DNA of 64,000 bases from positions 124,001-188,000 of the forward strand of contig CAJQUN010000439.1 of the NCBI GenBank assembly GCA_907163345.1, given 5' to 3'. The notes beneath the pieces were generated by a model. It was not told the DNA's origin. It searched no databases and saw only the letters and a list, made by a program, of their open reading frames with translations. The position numbers and the translations under genes are program-made. The first letter of the stretch is position 1. Each line of letters starts with the position of its first letter. This DNA comes from Haberlea rhodopensis (taxonomy: Eukaryota > Streptophyta > Magnoliopsida > Lamiales > Gesneriaceae). Positions 34,167-47,055 of the stretch are shown piece by piece.

Positions 34167-35513
34167 TCAGCTTATCCAGCTCTTCAGACTGTTGCATTCA
34201 CCTAGCTTGGAACAGCTTGGTTTGATATGCTTGTCTGTTTGATCTTTGGATTCAGCTTTAATTTTCTCAAACGATTTAGCTAATATTCTGTATTCATTAG
34301 CCTTGACTTGTATTGCAGACACAAGCTCTTCTCGTGTGAATTCATTTGAGTCAAAGTTGAATACCTCGTCTTTCTGACTCGTCTCCTCGTCTGCCATTAG
34401 GCATTGGATTTCCTCCTCGCTTTCACTTGATGAATATTCCGAGCTCTCTAATTCTGAGTCAGTTTGAGCCCACTTGCTGTTACCTTCCTCTGCTACCAGA
34501 ACCTTTTGAGCCTTTCCGTGATGACTTTTTCGATCTTTGTAATGCTTCTTTTTCTTGTCATCACGATGCCTTTCTTTTCTTTCATCTTTCTTCGGTCTGG
34601 TGCAATCTGCAATAAAATGTCATGTCTTACCACAATTGTAGCAAGTCTGATCGTTAACAGTATCATATTTTCTTGATTTATATTGATGAGATGGTTTAAA
34701 ATTCCTTTTATTCTTTGACATGAATTTACCAAATTTTTTGATAAATAATGACATAGCATCAATAATTATATGTTCGATAGATCGGTCTGTGGAAGGGGCA
34801 GACTGGTCTGGAATAGCTGCAAGTGCATTGTTTGGCTGAGAGGTGGATGGCTCTGCTTCACCTCTAGTGATCAGCTCAAACTCGTACGCCTTAAGATCAG
34901 CGAACAAATCATGGAGTTCGACCTTGTTCAGATCTTTAGACTCCCTCATGGCAATCGTCTTGACGTCTCATTCCTTTGGCAATGCTCTCATCACCTTCAG
35001 AGCAATCTCTCTGTTGGAATAGTCCTTGCCCAGACCGTTCAGTTCATTGATGATGCCAGTAACTCGTTCATCAAACTCGTTTAGAGTTTCTCCAAGCTTC
35101 ATCTTTATGCTCTCAAATTTTTGTAGAGCTACGGTCAGCTTGTTTTCCTTTGTCTGGTCGTTCCCTTCACAGAGCTGTGCAATCTTCTCCCAAATTTCTT
35201 TGGCAGTGGAGCACATCTTAATCTTGCTGAGCATGTTATTGTCCAAAGTCTTGAATATGATGTCCTTGGCTACATTGTCTAAATTGGCTTTCTTTCTTTC
35301 TTCATTTGTCCAGGTAGCCCTTTATTTCTCGATCATTTGAGGTTCGCCACTTGACCCTCCTAGTGCAGGATTCACTTTTAAAATTTTCATTGGTCCGTCT
35401 GTAATGACGTACCACATATCATCATCCTGAGTTGCCAGGTGAGCTTGCATTCTGATTCTCCAGTCATCATAATCTTCTTTTGAGAACATGGGAATCTTGT
35501 TGAAGGATGTCAT
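34167..35513 (-). pseudogene. gag of the nested copia element (broken)
   Basis: Probable start ATG at 35511-35513 gives MTSFNKIPMFSKEDYDDWRI. It continues after a frameshift with IWEKIAQLCEGNDQTKENKL and FDERVTGIINELN (34968-35246), then NKVELHDLFADLKAYE (34620-34949). The zinc knuckle CYNCGKT-HFIADC near 34585-34640 has TGA in place of the Gly before His. A C-terminal helical part (NSDEFTREELVSAIQVKAN and following) is at 34167-34397. Several frameshifts. Confidence 0.8.
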
Positions 35514-35559
35514 CAGTCCAAGTATTCTATTGATTAAGAACGTCTGCTCTGATACCACT

Positions 35560-36653
35560 TGTTAGGATCTGACGAGAGTGTTTAGGGGGGGGGGGGGGGG
35601 GGGGGGTGAATGAACACTCCTCTAAAAATTAACTCTTATTGATTTCACTCAGGTTAGTAAATGAAATCTGTTTCTTAACCAGTACTTAAGCAGAATAGAT
35701 CACTGAAATGAAAGTGCGGAAACGGTCTGTTCTTAGCTAGTAAGAACGGTTGATGGCTATGAAATGCAAGGTAGTACGAAATGTAAGTAGACGAGATATG
35801 TTTATGGAAGTTCGAAGACAAATCCTTCTACGTCTCCCCTTCTTCCAATCAAGGAAGGATTCACTAGAAGACTTTGAGTAATACAACTTTTTGTACAACC
35901 CCGATTCAGCTGGATTTACCCCACTACCAGACTGAAACTCCTAGTCTCTCAATCTGTTCAGACATAATTCGTCTAACAGTTACAATCAAATCTAACTCTT
36001 TTATCTTCGCACAAATACAAAAGATAGAGTGAATTACTCTTAGCACAAATGATCCTTTAGATGATCAAATAATTACAATAAGACGTGCTTTAAGAATTTT
36101 GAGCAGATTGGCAAGATAGTTCTGCTCAAGAATGAATGTTTAACTTGTAAGCGTGTGTTATTCAGTCTCTTGATCGAAAAAATTCTCTCCTGAGCATTTA
36201 AGTTGCATCCTTATATAGTCGTTTATACCAACGACAATATTTCCTTTTTTGTGCAACTCTTCACTTTGGTCAACTTCTGAGCAGACTGCATATTGCCATT
36301 TTAAACTTCCTCTGTTCTGTTCTATCGGTGCTTGTCAGAGAATATCTGCTTTGTCTACGTACCATTTAAGGTAACTTCAGTCTCTTGTCTATTTCAGCAT
36401 TAATTGCAACATTAAATGCTTCAATAAATAGCCGTTAGGTAGTTCGGACTGGTAGACAATGTTTGCAGCTATACTAAGTTCTGATCTGATCTGCATCGAT
36501 TTGGTTGACTCTAGTCTGATCTGCATCGTTCTGATTTCATCGATATGTTCTGTTTTGACTTCTCGTTGATGGTCTGTTTTGACTTCTCGTTGACTCTGAT
36601 CTGGTACACATCGATCTGGTCTGTTTTGTCATCTTTAAAATCCGGAACTAACA
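35560..36653 (-). repeat. 5' LTR of the nested copia element
   Basis: 1,094 bp. Contains a run of 22 G at 35585-35606 where the other LTR has GAGGTGGTGGTG; the run may be a slippage expansion or a sequencing/assembly artefact. Confidence 0.9.
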
Positions 36654-36900
36654 GTTTATTCAATTGGCTACTGGTTGAATTGTATAAGAAATCAAAGCGT
36701 GAATGATTCTTGATATTGGTTGATTTTCTTTCAGGTAATCTTGTTTTTATCAACACTGTATTCTTCAAGAATCAATTCTGCTAGATTGAAGGGCATAATT
36801 CAAAGTTTGGGAGTTGCTTTTATATTTGGTTAAATTTCACCCAAAAGATTTAAGCTTCTGTCATAGTTTTGCATTAAGATAGAAACAAGAAATCACAACA
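36654..36900 (+). repeat. 5' LTR, second part after the nested insertion
   Basis: Starts with the second GTTTA (36654-36658) and continues the LTR, ending in GAAATCACAACA exactly as the 3' LTR does at 39112. Confidence 0.85.
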
Positions 36901-36963
36901 AGCGGCGCCGAATGTGGGAACTAAACCATGATTATATTCATGATTAAATATTGATATATAAAT

Positions 36964-38090
36964 ATAACTACCAAGAATGAAGTGCAACGTTTCGATGGAC
37001 AAATAGATTTTGGTCTTTGGCATAGAAGGATGCATGATATTCTAATTCAGCAGAAAGTGGCCAAGGTTTTGAAAGGAGAAAATGCACTGCCAGAAACTCT
37101 ATCCGCTGATCAGAAACAAGAAGTCATGGAACTTGCTTTTAGCACATTAACTCTTCATCTAGATGACAAAGTCCTCTGAGAGGTCTCTTCAGAATCAACG
37201 GCAGCTGGTATTTGGTCGAAATTGGAGCAGTTATACATGACAAGATCTCTTCAATATCGAATGTATCTTAAAGGGAAATTGTTTGGGTATAAGATGAATG
37301 AATCTCAGACACTTAGCAGCAATCTTGATGAATTTAACCGCCTAATCTTGGATCTACAGAACATAAGAATCGAAATTGAGGATGAAGACGAGGCGATCAT
37401 TGTTCTTAATGGCCTTCCAAAATCTTATTCAACATTTGCGGATACCATGAAGTATGCTCGAGAATCTATAGCCTTTGATGATGTCCTTAAAGCATTGAAG
37501 TCTAAAGAATCTGAAAGCTCATCAAAAAACAAAGTCCAATCCATTGGTGACGGTTTGTGTTCGAAAGGCAGCAAAAATGGTTGTGAATGGAGTTGTAAAC
37601 ACAAAGGGAAATCGAAGTCAAAAACTAAGGTGATAAGTGTTTTTACTGCCACAAAGAAGGTCATTACAAATTGTAATGACCAGACTTCAAGAAAGAACAA
37701 TAGAAACCTAAGCAGACGTCATTCAAGATGACAATGAATTTGCAGAAACTCTTTGTGTGACTAGAAAGGAAATGAATCATTGTTGGGTCTTGGATAGTGG
37801 ATATACATTCCACATTACTCCTGACAGAAGCGTGTTTGAGTCGTTTAAAGCCACACGAGGTGAACAAGCAGCATTGGCAGCAATAGGACTTGCAAAGTCC
37901 AATGGTTTGGAGCTATGAGACTCACACCTAACAATGGTGCCTCCATACTCCTTAGTGGTGTTCGATATATTCCTAATCTAAATAGGAATATGATCTCCTT
38001 GGGAACCTTAGACCACCAGGGATGCAATTTCAAAGGTGGAAAGGAAACCATCCAGTTCATAATGGTACAAGGGTGATGATGCAAGGCAGA
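36964..38090 (+). pseudogene. Copia gag-protease remnant
   Basis: Gag reads NEVQRFDGQIDFGLWHRRM from about 36976. The codon where a start would be expected (36964-36966) is ATA, possibly a lost ATG. A TGA interrupts gag at 37177-37179, after which it continues (EQLYMTRSLQYRMYLKGKLF, ESQTLSSNLDEFNRLILDLQ) to 37660. A CFYCHKEGHYK zinc knuckle near 37640-37675 is in another frame. Protease follows near 37780 with WVLDSGYTFHIT (catalytic DSG). Then the sequence jumps to the polypurine tract, with no integrase or RT. Non-autonomous. Confidence 0.8.
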
Positions 38091-38176
38091 AAACATAATG
38101 GAATTTATGTTCGGTATGAAAGCACCATGGGACGTTCAGTCAATGTGGATAAGGGCTTAAAGTTTTAGTGGGAGAT

Positions 38177-39112
38177 TGTCAAGAAACACTACTGCACATA
38201 TGGCCCTGGGTTTGGTTGAAAAAGATATATTTCAAAGAGTAGAGGTTGGAGTTTCAATCTCAGAATCTTGGTTACAAATATGGTGGTCTATGTAAAATTG
38301 GGTTACACCAAAATGCTGGTTTCTGGAACCAGTTCTATGGAGCCTTAGATGAAGGCACTTGGGGGCAATGTAATGAATGTTGGATAATAGTCAAGGTGGA
38401 GATTATGAGATATGTGACTAATATCCAAGCCCTTCACTCAAGATCAAGATACATTTATCGGCTTGTAGTTGAAAAGTAGTTGGTACAGTTGATGGAAATT
38501 AATTCCATGGATCAAGTGCAGCTGAGTAAATTACTTTATAACAGCCCTTGGAAGGCTTTATAAAGGGGAGGAACCCTCATGATCGAGAGATTCGGTTTTC
38601 TGAAATACGAAGTAGACCACCAACTTGAGAGGATTTGAGAGGAATAGAATAGAGTGATTATCATTGTAAAGCATATGAGTGATAATCTGAGAGAGTGCTT
38701 GAATTGTATTGTTGTATCTCAATCAAGGAGTGATCAATAAAATCGACCCCCGCGGAAGTAGGCGTTTTTCAGGATGAACCACGTAAATCATTGTTCTTCT
38801 TTTTTGTTTGTTTCTGCACGCTTATTATGTTCTGTTTTGCAATTGATTACTGATGTGTATGTGGCTTTATTCGATTGGCTACTGGTTGATTTGTGTTAGA
38901 AATCAAAGTGTGAATGATTCTTGACATTGGTTGATTTTCTTTTCAAGTAATCTTGTTTTTATCAACACTATATTCTTCAAGAATCAATTCTGCAAGATTG
39001 AAGGGCATTATTCAAAGTCTGGGAGTTGCTTTTATATTTGGTTAAAGTTTATCCGAAAGATTTAAGCTTCTGTCATAGTTTTGCATTAAGATAGAAACAA
39101 GAAATCACAACA
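38177..39112 (+). repeat. 3' LTR of the outer copia element
   Basis: 936 bp, TGTCAAGAAACAC...ATCACAACA. Contains TTTATAAAGG near 38558 and AATAAA near 38737, with spacing typical of an LTR promoter and polyadenylation region. Confidence 0.88.
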
Positions 39113-39189
39113 TAGATGATATAAGTGTCGTGTATCTCCGGATTTAGTTTTTCATTTTGGGTATATACAACAACAACAACTACTACTAC

Positions 39190-39615
39190 TAAGTCTTTCA
39201 TCACAATAAATATGGTATGCTACATGAACAATAATGAGAATCAAGTCACGTCTGACGCATGCGTCAGTCTTCTCCAAGTGTTTCTATCGGCCAGAATATC
39301 CTCTTTAACTACCTTGAACTCCAAGTCTTTGCGTATAACTTTTAACCATGTTTTTTTTAATGTCGTCATCTCGCTCTTATGAAATGATCGAAATCCATGG
39401 ACTACACTCTACTCACAGGTGCATTGCTGGGCTTACGTCTTACATAACCAAATCAAAGTAAGCGATTTTCTTGCATATTTTCTTATGTACAAGCTAAACA
39501 TAATTTAGTTCGAATATATTCGTTCTTTACTTTAGCTCTTCTGATCTTACCGCACATCCAACGAAGCATACTCTCCGTCACACTCATCTTTTGGATGTGA
39601 TTCCTTCATTCTGAA
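39190..39615 (-). mobile_element. RTE-type LINE relic (C-terminal RT region)
   Basis: On minus, ending about 39390 from 39600, the translation reads KMSVTESMLRWMCGKIRRAK then NEYIRTKL, a stop, ENMQENRLL, a stop, FGYVRRKPSNAPVSRV. This matches the well-known plant LINE/RTE C-terminus (MSVAEMRMLRWMCG type). Two stops show decay. The rest of the LINE is not recognisable. Confidence 0.7.
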
Positions 39616-39832
39616 TATTGGAACAAAAAACTGTATGATTAATATCTTTTTTATCTAATTCGTATCTTGGGCTTGCAGAAAAAAATGAAGAAGCATCTGA
39701 ATTGCTCCTTTGCTGTAGTTTCCCGTGTTGGTAATGGTCTCAGATAATGAGCAGAAACATTCGGAAATATGGATAAGCTGGAAATAGCACATCATCACTA
39801 TGATCGATATCCTAATATTGATCTTTGGATAC

Positions 39833-40305
39833 TGTTACCTTGATTTTTGGTTCGATTTTGTAACAATGAATTTGTATGCGAAAAATAAATGGACATCGAG
39901 ATTTTTTACATGGAAACAGTCTAGTTTGAATCTTCACTATAAACAACCTGATTATTTACAATGTTTTTTACAAGAAAAATGATGGATAAAATAGGTGATC
40001 AGCATCGAAAAACTAGGGAAGAGGGAGAAGAGCCTGCATTTTTTACATCCAGAGAGAGCCCAGGCGATGAGAATTCTTTGTTTTAAACCTACTGTTCCAT
40101 CAATTGTTTCCTTATTAATGGGCCCTTAACTAAGGCCTTTAGTTAATTAATCAAAAATGAAAATGGGCCTACGTTAATGAGTTAAATAAACATGGGAATG
40201 AGCATATGTTAATGGCCAAGATAAATGGGCCCTAGTATCCTATGAGACTGGGTCGAGCCCATACAGTTCGGGTCCAGACCGCACCGGTATAATATCGAGG
40301 TATCA
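39833..40305 (-). repeat. Lone LTR of the 43-53 kb family
   Basis: 473 bp, TGTTACC...GAGGTATCA on plus, aligning throughout with the 503-bp LTRs at 43170 and 52361 but more diverged. No clear TSD (GATAC against AATAA). Probably a solo LTR or an old fragment. Confidence 0.7.
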
Positions 40306-43164
40306 AATAATGATGCATACTTCATTACAGTTACTGGAAAACTAAGTTGAGCAAATATTAGGGCAAGTTCTGGAAAACTTCACTGAAAGACCTATATTTT
40401 TTTTTTTACCTCTGCTATTCAATTAATAATTAAATTTGGACAAACATCAAATGATGAAACCAAAGGAGGTAGAAAATGAATACTGTGTTTATGGTTATGT
40501 TAGTCTAAGTGTTATAAATTGAACTTTTCACCATGGTTGGTTTCATATTATGGAACTTGGCTAGTTTCAAGATAGGACCTCGTTTTTTGTTGTAGTGGCC
40601 GGTTGTCTGTGACAGGGCTGAACCATAAGGTTAAGAGTGTGAAAGCCAAATATCTTAATCATTATTCTATCAATTATTGAGATCCACTTACGATGCATAT
40701 GGATTGCTTGATTTGAGGCTAAGGATTTCAAATCCATAACGATACTCCATTGTTTTGTTTGAATAAATTCATTTTACAAGGTATTTTAAATCCTTAACTT
40801 TTTGAATCATTGTAGTAGATTTCGAATTCATCTCAATCATTCCATCAAATACCTCCCTCAAATCAAATCATTCGATCCAAGTGCAAAAGAATTGAGTGTA
40901 AGGATTGTTCGATGAACCCATCTCATGTGAGCATCTATTCATGTACATAGATGTTTCTGTGTTAGTGCTGATGAATAAAAATAAACAATACTTGTCTTTA
41001 GCAAGATAGGTTAACGTCATTTTCTGTCAAAATGCTCTTCAACCAGAGACTAAATTTAACTTCAGGCCAATAAATTCTCCTAAGAAAAAATGGGAAGAAA
41101 TAATAGTAGTCTTCTCAATAGAAGCCCTTGGACATAAGCCGAGTGAAGTGTTGGTTGTAGTCAAATTTACATACGGGGCCCGATAAGATTGCATTAAAGC
41201 ATAGATAGCCTTCCGTATTTCTCGAAGTTGGATCTACAGTTGGGCTACTACCAAGTGTATCGTGGAAGGGGACGAGCCAAAGACGACCGATGTGCAAGCA
41301 AACTACCTTACTACGGAAATACTATATAAATAGTGTTTGGTTGTGAAGACAATTTTTCTTTTATATGAGCTCAAACTAAGACGAAATCAGACCAATCTTC
41401 ATTTTCAAATATTTCACTAGGTATGACCTTAGTGTGAATCTCTCGTCCCAAATACATTACAAAGAACGTACTACACAATTGTCACCCAATGCATAAGTGC
41501 ATTCAATAAACCATGATAGTATGGATACCTACTTTGACATTTATTTCCATCTAGATTCATCCCTAATCACCGATCTCCAATTTGTTCAAGGATAAAATAT
41601 CAAATGTGGACTAGATAACCATTTTGGTTAGGTGATTCTTTTGTGGATTGGTTAATGCTCTATAGGAAGAGAAATGCTCGGGTATTCCACAATCATACCT
41701 TTTTTACATTTAACTGCATATAAGGTATGGACAGTTTTATGCAATTAAAAAGAAGTAAGGTGTATGCGTGACTCTGCTTCATGTTAGCCCGCCGGAATAT
41801 GAATTTTTTCGCTGTGATATATACTCTTTTGGGTATTACCAAAGGCGTTGTTTAGTCTATGCCACACCTGGAGAGTTACACCAACCACGGCATTCAAAAC
41901 CATTAAGACTCCATTTGGATGGAAAGATTTGATGGATTTTGATTTCAAATTCTTAATATAAATCCATTCAAATTATTTGGAGAATTTTGAAATCCATAGA
42001 TTTCAAATCCACTATCTTCAATTATAAAGCATATTTTAACAATACCAACGCATTTCATTTCACAATCACACCTAGAAGTTACACCAACCACGGCATTCAA
42101 AACCATCAAAACTCCATTTGGATGGACTAATTTGATGGATTTGAATTTAATCCTTAATATAAATACATTCAAATTATTTGGCTAATTTTGAAATCCATAG
42201 ATTTAAATCCATTATCTTCAATTTTAAGACATTTTAATAATACAAATTTCAAATTCAGAATTATTGAACTCATTTCAAATCCAAATTTTCATCTTATAGT
42301 TCATGTAATGAGATGTGCCTATTTTATCCAGCTGACTGTCACATACCTACCGTCACTCTCCTCCTTTACCCTGGCTTGAGACAGACAGCGATATATATCA
42401 CAAGTGATACATCACTGGCAGAGATTACGGCCGAAGAAGACATGACTCGAAGTTATACGCAAGGATTTAGAGTTCAAAATGATTTTTTTTGTTAAGGTAA
42501 ATGTATTACTAATAATATGAGTACAAGGGGTACTCCAACCCGAATACAAGATACTAAGTCATTCTAGTCTCTTAGTTCGCAATCCAAGATAAGATTACAC
42601 AATACAAATACAAAGTTAAAAGAAAACTTAGATCCAAAACAGTCTTCAATAATCTCCGCAATAAAAAAGTTTATCTTTTTTTTTCCCGCAACTTTAGATG
42701 TGAAATCACACACATGACTCCAATAGCTCCCTTCACCCATGACTCTAGGAGCTTCCTTCTTTAGATTGAGTATAAAGATTAGTAAGTTCTGCTCCCTATT
42801 CCATTTCCAATCCAATCTTATCTGTATCAGCCGAAACCATTAATTTTCCAAGCTATGTTCAACCTTTCCTCCTCCACCAAGTCCATGCAAATTCTCCCTC
42901 AAGAACTATTACCAGGTGAGGTAATTTCAGGTGCACGCCACACCTGTAAAGTCACCTCCGAAAACATGTATTCCATTATAGCCAAAACATGTAAATACAG
43001 TAAGTAGTCTCTTGTCAAAACATATTTCCCCAAGAAAATGATGAACATCACATCTCAGATAAAAGCAAAACCTTCTGATATTAGCACCTAATTTCCCACG
43101 ATTACATGAATAAACATCCACAAGCTTCACGGTTTTGCAGTAATCAAAACGACTGCACTTCATT
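40306..43164. other. Spacer with MITE-like sequence, no gene seen
   Basis: No convincing coding region. 40700-40870 contains GGATTTCAAATCC-type inverted motifs of a possible MITE. 41872-42250 is a direct duplication (listed). 42490-43164 has two short minus frames (42564-42815; 42927-43163) whose sequences I do not recognise. It ends at the TSD CATAT (43165-43169). Confidence 0.5.
41872..42250. repeat. Direct duplication of about 200 bp
   Basis: AGTTACACCAACCACGGCAT begins near 41874 and again near 42076. Both copies continue through CTCCATTTGGATGGA and AAATCCATAGATTT with scattered differences. Confidence 0.7.
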
Positions 43165-43169
43165 CATAT

Positions 43170-43672
43170 TGTTACCTCATTTTTTGGTTCGATTTGATAA
43201 CAAATGAATTTGTAAGCGAAAAATAAATAGACATCGAGATTTTTTTACGTGGAAACCCCGAAGGGAAAAACCACGGGACCTAGTCCAGTTTGAATCTTCA
43301 CTATAATATCAAGCGTTTACAATGTTTGTTGTTTTTCTACAAAAATGGAGGACGGAAGCCATGGAAATTCCTTGAGGAAGCAAAGCCGAAGAGGTATCTC
43401 TGCTGGGGAAAGGAAGGAGGCGATCCAACAATTCTTGCATGCCATTAACCTAGTGTCCCCTCCTTATTTTATGTTAGTGGGCTTTTCATTTAAGGGCTTT
43501 AATTAGTAAGGGTAATGGGCCATTAATAATTTAATTAGATGGGCCATTAATTGGTAAATGGGTTGATAGAATATTGGATGTGATTAGTTAAATGGACCAG
43601 TCTCTGATGATACCCAGGTCGAGTCCGTAGAGTCCGGGTCCAAACCGCACCGGTATCTTTACCCGGGTATCA
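43170..43672 (-). repeat. 3' LTR of the LARD-like element
   Basis: 503 bp, same length as its partner; polypurine tract directly inside. Confidence 0.92.
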
Positions 43673-44572
43673 TTAGTATCCCCCTCTAGTCGAGCTAGAG
43701 TAGCGTTGTATCGACTCCAACTGGTTAGGTGAGGACCCGGATCGGTAGTCCTTCATATGCCAAACCACGATGTGACCTTGTATCGTGCCGAGTTCCCAAG
43801 TCATGCTGTCGGCAGAGCCATGACAATTCGAATGCCGATCCTTGATAAAGTAGGTGGCTCGTAGAACTCATACGAGGAACCGGTGTAATCACGGTACTGA
43901 GCTTCTGTCATAATAGTAGGTCGGATTGGGCAGTAGGAATCCGAACTGAAGCTACAATAATCGAGAGTTCCGAGCTGACAAAGGTGATCGAGAGATCCGA
44001 GGTGATAAAATGCTCCTTTGTTGGGCCGGACTGAGCAAATAGAGCTCGACCGACCTGATCTCCTGAGATGTATGAGAAGATAATACACCTCCGACATGAT
44101 ATGAACAAATATTGCTCACCCGACCTGATCTGATCTTAGCTCCGACATAGATAAGAGCAAATAATTCTCGCCTGAACTCCATAATCAATAAAGCCTAGCT
44201 CAATTCCATGGCAGATAAAACTCGCCGAACTCTGGAGCTAATAAACATCTGGGCATCCAGAGCTTGATAAATATGTCGTGCTGAGCAAACAAAATACAGC
44301 TGAACTCCAAAATGATCCATAGACACCTAATAACTTCGGGCTGATCTGACTCCATAAGTAGTACCGAGCCGAGGAGTAAATAAGTTGATGTGAGCAGCGA
44401 GATATATCGAGCAAATGACACCTGTCTGAACTCACAAATAGTAAAGTCATGCGTTGAGTAAATAGATACAGCCGAGCTCCAGACAATCAACATGGAGCAA
44501 ATAAGACTCCTGAGTGTCGAAACTGAGCAGACATGTTGTAAGGATGACAGGTTTCTCGACTGGGATGACCCG

Positions 44573-45680
44573 TAATAACTCAAAATAATTCTAAGTATAT
44601 GATTAAATCTTAAGCAGAGCTGATCTGTTACATTTGCAGGGCTGATCTGCAATGATAACTCGAAATAATTCTAAACACAGAATTAAATCTAAACAGGGCT
44701 GACCTGCAATATCAACTAGAAGTAATTCTAATTACAGAATTAAATCTTAAACAGGGCTGACCTGTTTTCTGTGCATGGCTGACCTACAATAACAACTAGA
44801 AATAATTCTAAGTACAGAATTAAATCTTAACAGGACTGACTTGTTATCTGTGCAGGGCTGACCTGCAATGACAACTAGAAATAATTCTAAGTACATAATT
44901 AAATCTTAACAGGGCTGACCTGTTATATGTGCAGGGCGGACCTGCAATAACAACTAGAAATAATTCTAAGTAAAGAATTAAATCTTACAGGGCTGACCTG
45001 TTATATGTGCAGGGCTGACCTGCAATAACCACTAGAAATAATTCTAAGTACAGAATTAAATCTTAACAGGGCTGACCTGTTATATGTGCAGGGCGGACCT
45101 GCAATAACAACTAGAAATAATTCTTTATAGAATCAAATCTTAAAACAGGGCTGGCCTGTTTTCTTGGCAGGGCTGACCTGCAGTAATATCTCGAAATAAT
45201 TCTAAGTACAGAATTAAATCTTAAACAGGGCTGACCTATTTTCTGTGCAGGGCTGACCTGCAATAACAACTAGAAATAATTCTAAGTACATAATTAAATC
45301 TTAACAGGACTGACCTGTTATCTGTGCAGGGCTGACCTGCAATGACAACTAGAAATAATTCTAAGTACAGAATTAAATCTTAACAGTGCTGACCTGTTAT
45401 ATGTGCAGGGCGGACCTGCAATAACAACTAGAAATAATTCTAAGTAAAGAATTAAATCTTACAGGGCTGACCTGTTATATGTGCAGGGCTGACCTGTTAT
45501 ATGTGCAGGGCGGACCTGCAATAACAACTAGAAATAATTCTTTATAGAATCAAATCTTAAAACAGGGCTGACCTGTTTTCTTGGCAGGGCTGACCTGCAG
45601 TAATATCTCAAAATAATTCTAAGTACAGAATTAAATCTTAAACATGGCTGACCTGTTATCTGTGCAGGGCTGACCTGCAT
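44573..45680. repeat. Tandem array, unit about 78 bp
   Basis: About 13 copies of a unit containing CAACTAGAAATAATTCTAAG, AGAATTAAATCTTA, CAGGGCTGACCTGTTAT and GTGCAGGGC(T/G)GACCTGCA. GGGCTGACCTG and CAGGTCAGCCC-like halves give local dyad symmetry. Units vary by short indels. No coding. Confidence 0.9.
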
Positions 45681-46067
45681 TAACTCTGAAGATAAACCGA
45701 GCATATAAGTCTCGCCCGACCGGAGCTCATGAAATAATCAATACGAGCAGATAATGCCCTGGCAATCTGAGCTTCAGAAATAATAAACCGAACACATACA
45801 GCTCGTACGTCCTGAATTCCAGAGCTAATAGATATGCGAAGATAGAGCTCATCTGAATTCACGAAGTGAAAGATGTCCTGAGCTCTTGAGATGAAAAAAT
45901 GCTGAGCAAATAAAGCTCGTCTCATCTTATCCCGGAGAATAAATATAAGTAGACAAGACTTGTCCGGTCTGGACTCCAGATAATAAATATGAGCAGATAA
46001 GACATGTCCGGTCTGGACTCCAGATAATAAATATGAGCATATAAGACCTGTGCTAATATTTGTCAGG

Positions 46068-46860
46068 GCCTCATACACCTGGGCTTAAGCAATCAGGGCG
46101 GACCTGTGCTAAATATTTGCCAAGGCCTCATACACTTGGGCTTAAGCAATCAGGGCGGACCTGTGCTAATGTTTGCCAGGGCCTCATACACCTGGGCTTA
46201 AGCAATCAGGGCGGACCTGTGCTAAATATTTGCCAAGGCCTCATACACTTGGGCTTAAGCAATCAGGGCGGACCTGTGCTAAATATTTGCCAAGGCCTCA
46301 TACACTTGGGCTTAAGCAATCAGGGCGGACCTGTGCTAATGTTTGCCAGGGCCTCATACACCTGGGCTTAAGCAATCAGGGCGGACCTGTGCTAATGTTT
46401 GCCAGGGCCTCATACACCTGGGCTTAAGCAATCAGGGCGGACATGTGCTAGTATTTGCCAGGGCCTCATACACCTGGGCTTAAGCAATCAGGGTGGACCT
46501 GTGCTAATGTTTGCTAGGGCCTCATACACCTGGGCTTAAGCAATCATGGCGGACCTGTGCTAGTATTTGCCAGGGCCTCATACACCTGGGCTTAAGCAAT
46601 CAGGGCAGACCTGTGCTAATGTTTGCCAGGGCCTCATACACCTGGGCTTAAGCAATCAGGGCGGACCTGTGCTAAATATTTGCCAAGGCCTCATACACTT
46701 GCGCTTAAGCAATCAGGGCGGACCTGTGCTAATGTTTGCCAGGGCCTCATACACCTGGGCTTAAGCAATCAGGGCGGACATGTGCTAGTATTTGCCAGGG
46801 CCTCATACACCTGGGCTTAAGCAATCAGGGCGGACCTGTGCTAATGTTTGCTAGGGCCTC
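46068..46860. repeat. Tandem array, unit about 56 bp (left part)
   Basis: About 14 copies of GGCCTCATACACCTGGGCTT, AAGCAATCAGGGCGGACCTG and TGCTAATGTTTGCCA, in two alternating variants. Because 56 is not a multiple of 3, open frames with repeated HTPGLKQSGRTC motifs arise; they are artefacts. The array is cut at 46860 by the hAT element and resumes at 50069. A degenerate 46-bp repeat (GACTCCAGATAATAAATATG) precedes it at 45950-46060. Confidence 0.92.
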
Positions 46861-47055
46861 AATTTAGGGCTGCTTACCGGTTGGAACCGGTCCGGTCCGG
46901 AACCGGCCGGTTTCGGACCCGTTATGGGCGGAACCGGTCCGGTCCGTTAAGGAACCGGATCGAACCGGTTCCGGTTCCAACCGGTTCCGGTTTGGTTCGG
47001 ATCCTTATCGGATTTTCCTTTTTTTTTTTTAATGAGGCGTAAAGACGCCCCATTC

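Larger units (their letters stand above)
26273..36653 (-). mobile_element. Nested Ty1/copia element with extra ORF after pol
   Basis: 10,381 bp inserted in the 5' LTR of the outer element; TSD GTTTA at 26268-26272 and 36654-36658. LTRs: 26273-27438 (1,166 bp, 3') and 35560-36653 (1,094 bp, 5'), both TGTTAGGATC...ACTAACA on plus. On minus the primer site TGGTATCAGAGC (35546-35557) follows the 5' LTR after two bases; AAAAAGGGGGAATT (27439-27452) is the polypurine tract. Order on minus: gag, protease, integrase, RT, RNase H, extra ORF. Large size and an ORF after RNase H suggest the SIRE/Maximus lineage (inference). Coding is broken in many places. Confidence 0.93.
25797..39112 (+). mobile_element. 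Ty1/copia element with deleted pol, split by a nested insertion
   Basis: The 3' LTR is 38177-39112 (936 bp), preceded by AGTGGGAGAT, a polypurine tract. The 5' LTR survives as 25797-26272 and 36654-36900: its first 220 bp or so are missing and it is interrupted by the 10.4-kb element 26273-36653. After the 5' LTR comes GCGGCGCCGAATGTGGGAA (from 36902), the probable primer site. The internal region is only 1.28 kb and holds gag and protease remnants; integrase, RT and RNase H are deleted. The TSD is lost with the left end. Confidence 0.85.

Noticed and set aside
39833..43672. A smaller LTR element between the lone LTR and the LTR at 43170
   Set aside because: The LTRs at 43170 and 52361 have equal length and a shared CATAT TSD; the copy at 39833 is more diverged and has no matching flanks.
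46060..46820. Overlapping plus-strand frames rich in HTPGLKQSGRTC-type repeats
   Set aside because: They arise from a ~56-bp tandem repeat read in shifting frames; no start, no family, and the same sequence continues as noncoding array beyond the hAT insertion.
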